From Pseudomonadota bacterium (GTDB lineage: Bacteria > Pseudomonadota > Alphaproteobacteria > Reyranellales > Reyranellaceae), in the NCBI GenBank assembly GCA_020160955.1, contig JAIUOX010000001.1, forward strand, positions 62,001-126,000: a DNA stretch of 64,000 nucleotides, given 5' to 3'. Under the pieces are notes generated by a model. That model worked only from the letters and a program-made list of their open reading frames with translations. It searched no databases and was not told the DNA's origin. Positions 10,957-18,513 of the stretch are shown here, one piece after another. Both the position numbers and the translations under genes were made by a program. Position 1 is the stretch's first letter; every line of letters begins with the position of its first letter.

Positions 10957-10982
10957 CCTCCCCCTGCGCGAGCAGGGGGAGG
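10957..10982. repeat. Inverted repeat downstream of a stop codon
   Basis: CCTCCCCCTGC-GCGA-GCAGGGGGAGG has perfect 11-bp arms and begins 16 bases after the stop at 10940. A similar C-rich hairpin occurs at 50826-50848. It may be a dispersed repeat or a transcript-end structure. Confidence 0.6.
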
Positions 10983-11032
10983 TGGCGGCGTCTTCGCCGA
11001 CGGAGGGGTCACGGGCTGCAGGAGGAGACACG

Positions 11033-12997
11033 ATGGCATTCGACGGAACCGACCCGACGCCCGCGCTCGCCGACGCGGTGGCGCTCTACGAGGCCGGCGA
11101 CTTCCGCGCCGCGCTGGCCGCGTTCCGCGCCCTCGCGGAGGGCCGTGACGGCGTGGGCGACGAGGCCTCGATCCCCGCGGCGCTCTTCTACCTCGGCCGC
11201 ATGGCGCAGCGCGGCGAGGGGCAGGCGCGCGACCCGCGCGCCGCCGCGCGCTGGTACCGCGCCGCCGCCGAGCGCGGCGAGTTCCGTGCCCAGCACAATC
11301 TCTCGCTGGCCTACGAGACCGGTGACGGCGTGCCGCGCGACGGTGCGCAGGCGATCGCCTGGATGCGCCGCGCCGCCGAGCAGGGCAGCGCGCGCTCGCA
11401 GGCCGCCTATGCCTGGTGCCTCGCCCATGGCCGCAACGTCGAGCGCGACCTCGCCGCGGCCGTGGCGTGGTACCGCGCCGCGGCCGAGCAGGGCGAGCCG
11501 CTGGGCATGGTCGGGCTGGCCGACGCGCTGCGCGCCGGCGTCGGCATCGCGCAGGACCTCGGCGCGGCGCTCGGCTGGTACCGCGCCGCCGCCGAGTTGG
11601 ACCACGCCGACGGCCAGTACGGGCTGGCCGACATGCTGGCCGAGGGACAGGGCGGCACGCGCGACCTCGTCGAGGCGGCGCGCTGGTTCGCCCGCGCCGC
11701 CGACGCCGGCCACGTCCATGCCCAGCACGCGATGGGCCATGCCTGCCTCAACGCCCACGGCGTGCGCCAGGACTTCGGCGCGGCGTTCGGCTGGTTCCGC
11801 CGCGCCGCCGACCAGGGCTTCGCGCCGGCCCAGCACAGCCTCGGCTTCATGCTGCTGGTCGGCGAGGGCATGCCGGCCGAGCCGGCGGCGGCGCTGGCCT
11901 GGATGCGGCTGGCTGCCGAGCAGGGCCACCCGCGCGCCCAGAGGCTCCTCGGCCTGATGCGCCGCGACGGCATCGGCGCGCCGGCCGACCCGGTCGAGGC
12001 CTGGTCGTGGTTCGACCGCGCCGCGACCGGCGCCCGCGCCTTCGCCGACGGCGAGACCGAGGCCGGCGCGATCGCCGACCGCGACGCGGTCGAGGCCGAC
12101 CTGCTGCCCGGCCAGCGCGAGGAGGCCGAGGCGCGGGTCCGGGCGTGGAAGCCGCGCAGCCGCGAACAGTCGGCGAACCGGGCGAAGCTCGCTGCGGCGC
12201 GCGCCTGGGACCTCGCCGACCAGGCCTTGACGGCGGGACGCGGCCGCGCCCCGGACGAGGCCGAGCCGGAGGCGTTCGGCGACAGCCACATCTTCCGCCA
12301 GGACCCGGTCGCCGCCGCGGCGCGCGTCCAGGCCGCGCTCGACGTCGCCGCCCGCGACCCGCACGCGGCGCTGCGCCATTTCGACGAGGCGATGCGGCTC
12401 GACTACCAGGCCGTGCTCGACGACGGCGCCGCGCTGGCCGGCCGCATCCACCTGATGCGCGCCGCCGGGCAGGACGGGCCGGAGCGCGCGGTCCGGCTAT
12501 ACGAGATCGGCATCCGCCTGTCCGAGCTGCGCCGCTGGCCCGAGGCGACGGTGGCCTACCAGGCGGCGGGCGACCTCGACCCGCTGTTCGCGTGGCCGTT
12601 CAACAATCTCGCCTGGATGCTGGCCACCGCCGAGCAGCTGCGTGCCCACGACGGCCCGCTGGCCGTCACCTACGCCGTGCGCGCCTGCGACATCGCCGGC
12701 TGGCGCTACTGGCCCTTCCTCGGCACGCTGGCCGCCGCGCTGGCGCGCTGCGGCGCCTTCGACCGCGCCGCCCAGTGGCAGGAACTGGCGCTGACCCTGG
12801 CGCCCGAGAAGGAGAAGCCGGAACAGCGCGCGATGCTGGAGGCGTTCCAGCAGGGCCAGGCCTGGATCGACACGTCACGCACCCCGGCCGCCGGCGGCGC
12901 GCACGCGAGCGAGGAGGAACTGGCGGACACCGATGTCGAGGCGCTGATCGAGGAGGCGCGGGGGCTGGTGGGGGAGCGGGGGGTGGTGGTGCAGTGA
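11033..12997 (+). CDS. Sel1-repeat (TPR-like) protein
   Basis: The 654-residue protein contains about eight Sel1-like repeats between residues 45 and 345. Each has the AxxWYRxAAEQGxxxAQxxLG pattern, with the usual acidic-Gly turn (GDGVPRD, GVGIAQD). Tetratricopeptide-like helices follow at about 470-600 (ALRHFDEAMRLDYQ, WPFNNLAWMLATAEQ). Such repeats make protein-binding scaffolds. There is no signal peptide, so it should be cytoplasmic. The start has a strong ribosome-binding site (AGGAGGAG). It lies 92 bases after the membrane protein at 10269 with a hairpin between, so it may be the third member of the cluster or a separate unit. The partner is unknown. Confidence 0.88.
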   Translation: MAFDGTDPTPALADAVALYEAGDFRAALAAFRALAEGRDGVGDEASIPAALFYLGRMAQRGEGQARDPRAAARWYRAAAERGEFRAQHNLSLAYETGDGVPRDGAQAIAWMRRAAEQGSARSQAAYAWCLAHGRNVERDLAAAVAWYRAAAEQGEPLGMVGLADALRAGVGIAQDLGAALGWYRAAAELDHADGQYGLADMLAEGQGGTRDLVEAARWFARAADAGHVHAQHAMGHACLNAHGVRQDFGAAFGWFRRAADQGFAPAQHSLGFMLLVGEGMPAEPAAALAWMRLAAEQGHPRAQRLLGLMRRDGIGAPADPVEAWSWFDRAATGARAFADGETEAGAIADRDAVEADLLPGQREEAEARVRAWKPRSREQSANRAKLAAARAWDLADQALTAGRGRAPDEAEPEAFGDSHIFRQDPVAAAARVQAALDVAARDPHAALRHFDEAMRLDYQAVLDDGAALAGRIHLMRAAGQDGPERAVRLYEIGIRLSELRRWPEATVAYQAAGDLDPLFAWPFNNLAWMLATAEQLRAHDGPLAVTYAVRACDIAGWRYWPFLGTLAAALARCGAFDRAAQWQELALTLAPEKEKPEQRAMLEAFQQGQAWIDTSRTPAAGGAHASEEELADTDVEALIEEARGLVGERGVVVQ

Positions 12998-13332
12998 GCA
13001 TTGCATCAATCCTTCCAGGCAAGAGCGCCCACCGGCGCATCGATCGTCAAGTTCCGGCCTGCAGCTGCTCGCTGGCTGTCCACCGCTGTCAATCAATTGG
13101 CTGTTTTGGCCAATGCCGGGCAGTTTGGAACGGCTACTTTTCGAAAGTCGTCCGAAGGCAGTTGCTGCTTCGGTGAGTGCGGGGAAGAATCTGGCTGCTC
13201 CGCTTGCGTGAGGACCATTGAGAGAATGGCGGCTTTGGGAGGCCCCAACTTGCTTTCCCAGTTTCTCAGGCTGCCTTGTAGGAAGTTTGCTATCGAGGCT
13301 AAGTAGCCAAGCGGTTGTAGGAGACGGAACGA
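12998..13332. other. 335-base intergenic region, left edge of the A/T-richer island
   Basis: No convincing gene is present; short frames on both strands lack ribosome-binding sites or family features. Base composition drops from very GC-rich to mixed around 13090-13330. A TTGGC/GCCAA inverted repeat spans 13097-13113. The promoter of the defence operon should lie here, but no clear -35/-10 pair stands out. A ribosome-binding site (AGGAGA) at 13319-13324 serves the gene at 13333. Confidence 0.6.
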
Positions 13333-14826
13333 ATGCAAGAGCCTGCCGAAGTCCGCCGAGCCGATGCGACGCCTTACGCGGCTTCGCTGATCGAAGGTCT
13401 GCGTGACATTGGCTACTCCCTCGAAACAGCCATCTCGGACATCATTGACAACTCGATCACCGCTGGCGCTCGGAACGTTTGGATTGCCACGGAAACCGTT
13501 TCTGAAGCTCCGTATATCGCCATCCTCGACGATGGTGCCGGCATGTCTGAAGAAGAGCTGGTTGCTGCAATGCGGCCAGGCAGCAAGAACCCCTTGGCAA
13601 AGCGCGACGAACCGGACCTTGGCCGCTTTGGCCTGGGGTTGAAGAGTGCAAGCTTTTCCCAGTGTCGGCGCCTTACGGTTGTGTCGCGCCAATCGGGCGG
13701 AACGGCGGCCGCGATCTGGGACCTCGACGAAGTCGCGCGCCGCAATGACTGGAGCATTCAGCTCCCCGACGACACCTCCGGAATTCCGGGGCTGGACGGA
13801 CTGGGAAACCGCGGAACTCTCGTTCTGTGGGAAAAGCTTGACCGACTGGTTTCAGTGCATGTCACCAACCCGGCCAGGCGCACGGAAATCATCAATCAAA
13901 GGCTGGCGGAAGCCGAAAGGCATCTGCGTCTGGTGTTTCATCGCTTCATGGAACAATCGAAGCCCTTGCGAATCTTTCTCAATGGACGGGAACTGCGGCC
14001 CCTGAATCCGTTTGCGGTCAATCACGACGCCTTGATTCCCGATCCCGTGGAAACACTGCACCTGGGCAGCGGCGAGGTCGAGATTCAGAGTTTCACGCTT
14101 CCTCACCACAAGCAGATGAGCAAGGCGGAATGGGAAGACATTGGTGGTCCCGAAGGCCACATGAACTCCCAGGGCTTCTACCTGTATCGAGGCAAGAGAC
14201 TCATCCTCTACGGGACGTGGTTCGGTCTCTGTCGCCAATCTGAACTGACCAAGCTTTCCCGTGTTCGCGTTGACATTCCCAACAGCATGGACAGCGAATG
14301 GAAAATTGACGTCAAGAAGTCCTCGGCGCAATTGCCGCCGATCGTGCGGGACCGCCTGCGAAAGGTCATCGAGCGAATTCAGACCGGCTCGAAGAGAACC
14401 TATCTTCGACGAGGGCAGAAGCTTGTTGACCAGGAGCGGCTGCCGATGTGGCAGCGCATCCAGGCCGATGGGCAGATCAGGTACCGACCCAATCAGGACC
14501 ATCCGGCCTTTTCGAACTTCGCGCAAAGCCTCCCGGAGCACTTGAGACAAGGATTCTACAATTGCATCGCTCTTGTAGGCGCGTCGCTTCCGGTGGAGTC
14601 ACTGCATGCAGACATGGCAGGGGTCGCCGAGCAGATCGTTCCCGATACTGTCGATCATGAGACGCTCTCTCAAGCAGTTCGCGCCACGTTGTCGGTTCTC
14701 ACCGCCGCGAAGAAGGACCTCCGGGAGATCCTGGCGCTCATGAAGGATGTCGATCCATTCCGATCCGCGTGGGAGGAAACCCAGCGCATCGTCGACTGCA
14801 ATCTGAAATCGAGCGAGGCGTCGTGA
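13333..14826 (+). CDS. MORC/MutL-like GHKL ATPase of a defence operon
   Basis: The 497-residue protein has a GHKL ATPase domain in its first 200 residues. An N-box (SDIIDNSITAGA) has Asp36 where most MutL/Hsp90 relatives have the Glu base and Asn40 as the Mg ligand. The G1 box is LDDGAGMS, the G2 box is GRFGLGLKSAS, and GTLVLWEKL is also present. A transducer-like domain with a conserved basic loop follows to about residue 350 (WKIDVKKSSAQLPP), then a helical C-terminus. In this family ATP binding is thought to drive dimer closure around DNA or a partner. The ATG has an AGGAGA site 8 bases upstream. It is the first gene of the operon and overlaps the Z1 gene by four bases. Confidence 0.92.
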   Translation: MQEPAEVRRADATPYAASLIEGLRDIGYSLETAISDIIDNSITAGARNVWIATETVSEAPYIAILDDGAGMSEEELVAAMRPGSKNPLAKRDEPDLGRFGLGLKSASFSQCRRLTVVSRQSGGTAAAIWDLDEVARRNDWSIQLPDDTSGIPGLDGLGNRGTLVLWEKLDRLVSVHVTNPARRTEIINQRLAEAERHLRLVFHRFMEQSKPLRIFLNGRELRPLNPFAVNHDALIPDPVETLHLGSGEVEIQSFTLPHHKQMSKAEWEDIGGPEGHMNSQGFYLYRGKRLILYGTWFGLCRQSELTKLSRVRVDIPNSMDSEWKIDVKKSSAQLPPIVRDRLRKVIERIQTGSKRTYLRRGQKLVDQERLPMWQRIQADGQIRYRPNQDHPAFSNFAQSLPEHLRQGFYNCIALVGASLPVESLHADMAGVAEQIVPDTVDHETLSQAVRATLSVLTAAKKDLREILALMKDVDPFRSAWEETQRIVDCNLKSSEAS

Positions 14827-17555
14827 ATTCCGTTCTTAGCAGTCTCGAAGGCATGACTTCCATGTTCATGGCTTCGCAGCCCGGGCCCCATACCGCTCAG
14901 TCCATCAGGGCGATCATCGCGGAGCTCCGGGGGACGAACATGTTTCTTGGCCGGGTCTCCGATGAGGAAGCCGAGGGGCTGGCGCGCCTGGTCGAGGAAA
15001 AGTACGGGATCAGCATGGGGCTCGGCGCCGTCGTGGATGCCGAAGACTTTCGCCCGTGGCTTCGCGACGCAAAGATCAACGGCAAGGTGGGCGACTTCTA
15101 CTGGGGGCGCTACAGGAAGCTCCTGAGCCTGAAGGGCCTGCCCAAGTCCGTGATCGACGCCACCGACGAGGTGTCGGATCGAATTCTCGATCGCCTTGGC
15201 AATCCAGAGAACATGAGCCCGTGGAGCCGCCGCGGTATGGTGGTGGGCCACGTGCAGAGCGGCAAGACGGCGAACTACACGGGGCTGATCTGCAAGGCCG
15301 CGGATGCAGGCTACCGGCTGATCGTTGTCATCGCGGGCATCCACAACAACCTTCGTAATCAGACCCAGGCGCGCATCGACGAAGGCTTCATCGGACGGGA
15401 TACCGGACGCCTTGCTTCCGCCAACCGCGCTCGCCGGCAGAAGATCATCGGAGTGGGACAGTTCGACCAGCGCGAGTTCCCGGTCTCGCTCACCAATACG
15501 CTACGGGACTTCAACAAGGATACGGCGACCACCAACACCAGCCAGATCGGCCAGTACACCGTACCTGTCGTCCTCGTGATCAAGAAGAACTCGAGCACCC
15601 TGAAGAATCTGCTGGAATGGCTCAAGGAGCACTCGGTCAACGAACGCACCCAGATGGTCAATCAGCCGATGCTGCTGATCGATGACGAAGCGGACAATGC
15701 TTCGATCAATACCGCGTATAGCAAGGATGAGGTGACAAGGATCAACGGTCAGATCAGGGCGCTGCTCTCGCTGTTTCATCGGAGCTGCTATGTCGGTTAC
15801 ACGGCGACGCCATTCGCCAACATCTTCATCGATCCGGAGACCGATGACGAAACGTTGAAGCAGGATCTGTTTCCCAGGCACTTCATCATCGGCCTCGATG
15901 CGCCCTCCAACTACTTCGGTGCGCAGAAGGTATTCATCGACGAGCGCGACAGGTTCGTTCGGCTGATCGCCGACAACGAAGACGTGTTGCCCATGCGGCA
16001 CAAGATCACTCATGAACTCGACAGCCTGCCCGGCAGTCTCGTCGAGGCCCTTCGCGCCTTCATCGTCTCGCGCGCCATCCGGAATCATAGGGGTCAGGAG
16101 GCTTCCCACGCTTCGATGCTGATCAATGCGTCGCGATTCACCGATGTTCAGGGGCGCATCCGGACGAAGGTGATGGATGCCGTCGGCAGGATTCGGGAGG
16201 CCGTCGCCGTCGATGGGGCGAAGGGTCGGGGAGCATTGCGCAATGGGGAGATTGCCGGGCTCCATGCGGCCTGGGAACGGGAGTACTCGGGACTCGGAGA
16301 CGCTGATTGGCCCGCAGTGCAATCCAGGCTCCATGAAGTTCTGACGGGCCTCCAGGTGGTCGAGGTCAACGCATCGAAGCGCTCGGAAGCCCTGGACTAC
16401 TCGCAGACGGGCGAGCATGGCGTGACGGTCGTCGCCATCGGAGGATTCTCCCTGTCGCGCGGCTTGACCCTCGAAGGCCTGACGATCAGCTATTTCCTTC
16501 GTAACTCGATGATGTACGACACGCTGATGCAGATGGGCCGCTGGTTCGGCTACCGGACAGGCTACGAGGACCTCTGTCGCATCTGGATGCCTGCCGACGG
16601 TGTTGGTTGGTATGCGCACATTCACGAGGCAATGGACGATCTGCAGTCGCAGTTGAAGCAGATGGAGCGGGTGCGCGCGACCCCCGAGCAGTTCGGGTTG
16701 GCCGTTCGTAGCCATCCGGAGACCTTGATCGTCACCGCGCGCAACAAGATGGGCACCGGAGAGGAATGGCCTGTGCGCGTAGGATTGGCCGAGAAGCTGA
16801 TTGAGAGTACGCGCCTCCGAACTGACCCGGACCAACTGGACCGGAACCGTCTTGCTGCGGAGACCCTCGCTCGGAAGATCGTCGCGGGCGGTGTCACGGC
16901 GGTTCAGAGACCGCGGGGGCACCTGTTCACTTCGGTGCCGGTGGCCCTCGTTCGCGAGTTTCTGGCGGCGTTTCGCGGCGATCCCGCCGATCCCCTTGGG
17001 GATCCCCGGCTGCTTCTCGGCTACGTCGATGCGCGCGCAGAGTCGGAACTGGAAAGCTGGGACGTTCTGTTTGCCAGCGCTCAGAAGGACAAGGCGTCGT
17101 TCGCGCCCGACAAGCTGTTCAGTCTGGATATGCAGGCCTTCGAAAGAGCGGTCAGCGCAGCGGATTTCGACCTGGGCATCCTGGCGATCAGTGGCACCAG
17201 CCGACGCGTCGGATCGCCTGGCGACGAGAAGGAGGGTTTGTCGCCAGAAGAAGAGGCGCTGGCGCAGGCGGAGGTCAAGCGGGAGTTCCAGGGCAAGGAT
17301 CCCCCTGCCACCACTCCCGATCGCATCTATCGGAAGGTACGGCGCAGGCCGCTGTTGATCGTGCGCTTCGTGATGCCTCGAAAGCTCGCCGAAGGCCGCG
17401 AGTGGTCGCATGGAAATGTCGTCGCGTGGAGCATCTCCTTCCCGCCGAGTGCGGTCGGGGGCGGAACCGTGGAGTACGTCGTGAACACGATCCGGATGCG
17501 GGAAATGTTCGGAGAAGACGAGCAGGAAGAGGAGGCCAAAGGTGATCCCGAATGA
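14823..17555 (+). CDS. Z1-domain helicase-like ATPase
   Basis: The 910-residue protein is a Z1-domain P-loop ATPase related to superfamily 2 helicases. Visible motifs are a Walker A GHVQSGKT (Lys148), a Walker B LLIDDEAD (Asp287-Asp291), a motif III-like GYTATPFAN (325-333), and an arginine-finger-type motif QMGRWFGYR (570-578). Z1 proteins are the motor subunits of predicted restriction and defence operons. The start is the GTG at 14823, which overlaps the preceding stop as GTGA, with a purine-rich GAGCGAGG upstream. An in-frame ATG at 14769 would lie inside the upstream gene. Its end overlaps the PD-(D/E)XK gene by 14 bases, which implies translational coupling. Confidence 0.93.
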   Translation: MNSVLSSLEGMTSMFMASQPGPHTAQSIRAIIAELRGTNMFLGRVSDEEAEGLARLVEEKYGISMGLGAVVDAEDFRPWLRDAKINGKVGDFYWGRYRKLLSLKGLPKSVIDATDEVSDRILDRLGNPENMSPWSRRGMVVGHVQSGKTANYTGLICKAADAGYRLIVVIAGIHNNLRNQTQARIDEGFIGRDTGRLASANRARRQKIIGVGQFDQREFPVSLTNTLRDFNKDTATTNTSQIGQYTVPVVLVIKKNSSTLKNLLEWLKEHSVNERTQMVNQPMLLIDDEADNASINTAYSKDEVTRINGQIRALLSLFHRSCYVGYTATPFANIFIDPETDDETLKQDLFPRHFIIGLDAPSNYFGAQKVFIDERDRFVRLIADNEDVLPMRHKITHELDSLPGSLVEALRAFIVSRAIRNHRGQEASHASMLINASRFTDVQGRIRTKVMDAVGRIREAVAVDGAKGRGALRNGEIAGLHAAWEREYSGLGDADWPAVQSRLHEVLTGLQVVEVNASKRSEALDYSQTGEHGVTVVAIGGFSLSRGLTLEGLTISYFLRNSMMYDTLMQMGRWFGYRTGYEDLCRIWMPADGVGWYAHIHEAMDDLQSQLKQMERVRATPEQFGLAVRSHPETLIVTARNKMGTGEEWPVRVGLAEKLIESTRLRTDPDQLDRNRLAAETLARKIVAGGVTAVQRPRGHLFTSVPVALVREFLAAFRGDPADPLGDPRLLLGYVDARAESELESWDVLFASAQKDKASFAPDKLFSLDMQAFERAVSAADFDLGILAISGTSRRVGSPGDEKEGLSPEEEALAQAEVKREFQGKDPPATTPDRIYRKVRRRPLLIVRFVMPRKLAEGREWSHGNVVAWSISFPPSAVGGGTVEYVVNTIRMREMFGEDEQEEEAKGDPE

Positions 17556-18513
17556 AACGCCCTGGTCCGGACTGGAGGCGGGCAAGACGGACACGCGTCG
17601 GGTCGATGCCAAAGGGAAGTGGAACTTCTTCTGGGCCGTCATGCCCAAGACGGACGTGGCTCTGGTCCTGCAACTGAGCAGACTGCCGGAGCCCGTTCCC
17701 CTTCTCCCCAAGCTCAGGAACATCGAGATGCAGTTTCAGACTCTTCCGGGTGGACCTATCCTCTACATCCGTCTGAAGGACAGCGCTCAGCTTGAACCCT
17801 TCGAGACGCTTTGTCGGGATGTCGTTGCTGCGGGAGAAGCGGCGACGGTCGAAAGTGCGGCACTGGAACGGGCCATTGGGAGGACATTCCGCTGGCATCA
17901 TCTTCTGCGTGGACGCGGCCCTGGCGTACTTTCGGAGGAGGAACAGAAGGGCCTTCTCGGAGAGTTGGAGATCTTTCTGACACTGATGGAAAGACTGGGT
18001 CCCTCCGGCGCGTTGAATGCCTGGACCGGACCCTCCGGTGCGCCGAAGGACTTCGAGCTGCAGGCGGATTGCATCGAAGTAAAGGCGCGTCGCGGCGCGT
18101 CGCGACCACATGTGAAGATTTCGAGTGAGCACCAACTGGCGGACGTTGCGGGGTGCAGGCTCTGGCTCGCGGTGCTGGCGGTCGACAGGGTTCAGGCGCC
18201 AAACGGGAAGACGCTTGCCGAAGTCGTCGACGCAATCGCTCGGGAGATCGAACATCGAGAGCCTGGGGCCTTGCTCGATTGGGAGAGGCACCTGGCCGAC
18301 GCCGGCTTCGACCCGGCGGATGACTACTCGCCCTGGAGATGGATAGCGGGACCCGCTGTGTTCCATTCGATCACCGAAGAATTTCCGAGGGTGACTGCGC
18401 CGGTTCCCCTTGGCGTCTCGAACGTTACCTACAACCTCGATATCTCCGCGTGCGCGCCCTATCGAGTCGATGCGCAGGTGGCGCTTTCTCGAATTGTCGG
18501 AAAGGGCAGCTGA
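17542..18513 (+). CDS. PD-(D/E)XK-motif protein (DUF4420-like putative nuclease)
   Basis: This 323-residue protein matches the PD-(D/E)XK motif (DUF4420) family that accompanies Z1 and AIPR genes. The predicted nuclease core is GLLGELEIFLTL (Glu141, Glu143), PKDFELQ (Asp170) and CIEVKA (Glu179, Lys181), an intact E...D-ExK set. The family is expected to cut DNA in the defence complex. The start is GTG 17542 with AGGAGG seven bases upstream, within the last codons of the Z1 gene. The stop overlaps the AIPR start as TGATGA/ATGA. All active-site residues appear present. Confidence 0.88.
   Translation: MIPNETPWSGLEAGKTDTRRVDAKGKWNFFWAVMPKTDVALVLQLSRLPEPVPLLPKLRNIEMQFQTLPGGPILYIRLKDSAQLEPFETLCRDVVAAGEAATVESAALERAIGRTFRWHHLLRGRGPGVLSEEEQKGLLGELEIFLTLMERLGPSGALNAWTGPSGAPKDFELQADCIEVKARRGASRPHVKISSEHQLADVAGCRLWLAVLAVDRVQAPNGKTLAEVVDAIAREIEHREPGALLDWERHLADAGFDPADDYSPWRWIAGPAVFHSITEEFPRVTAPVPLGVSNVTYNLDISACAPYRVDAQVALSRIVGKGS

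Noticed and set aside
13001..13306. A 101-codon plus-strand frame before the defence operon
   Set aside because: There is no convincing ribosome-binding site, the composition is mixed and no motif is seen; I treated the interval as intergenic.
13093..13692. A 199-codon minus-strand frame across the start of the ATPase gene
   Set aside because: It runs antisense to the GHKL motifs, has no ribosome-binding site or family resemblance, and appears only because the region is less GC-rich.
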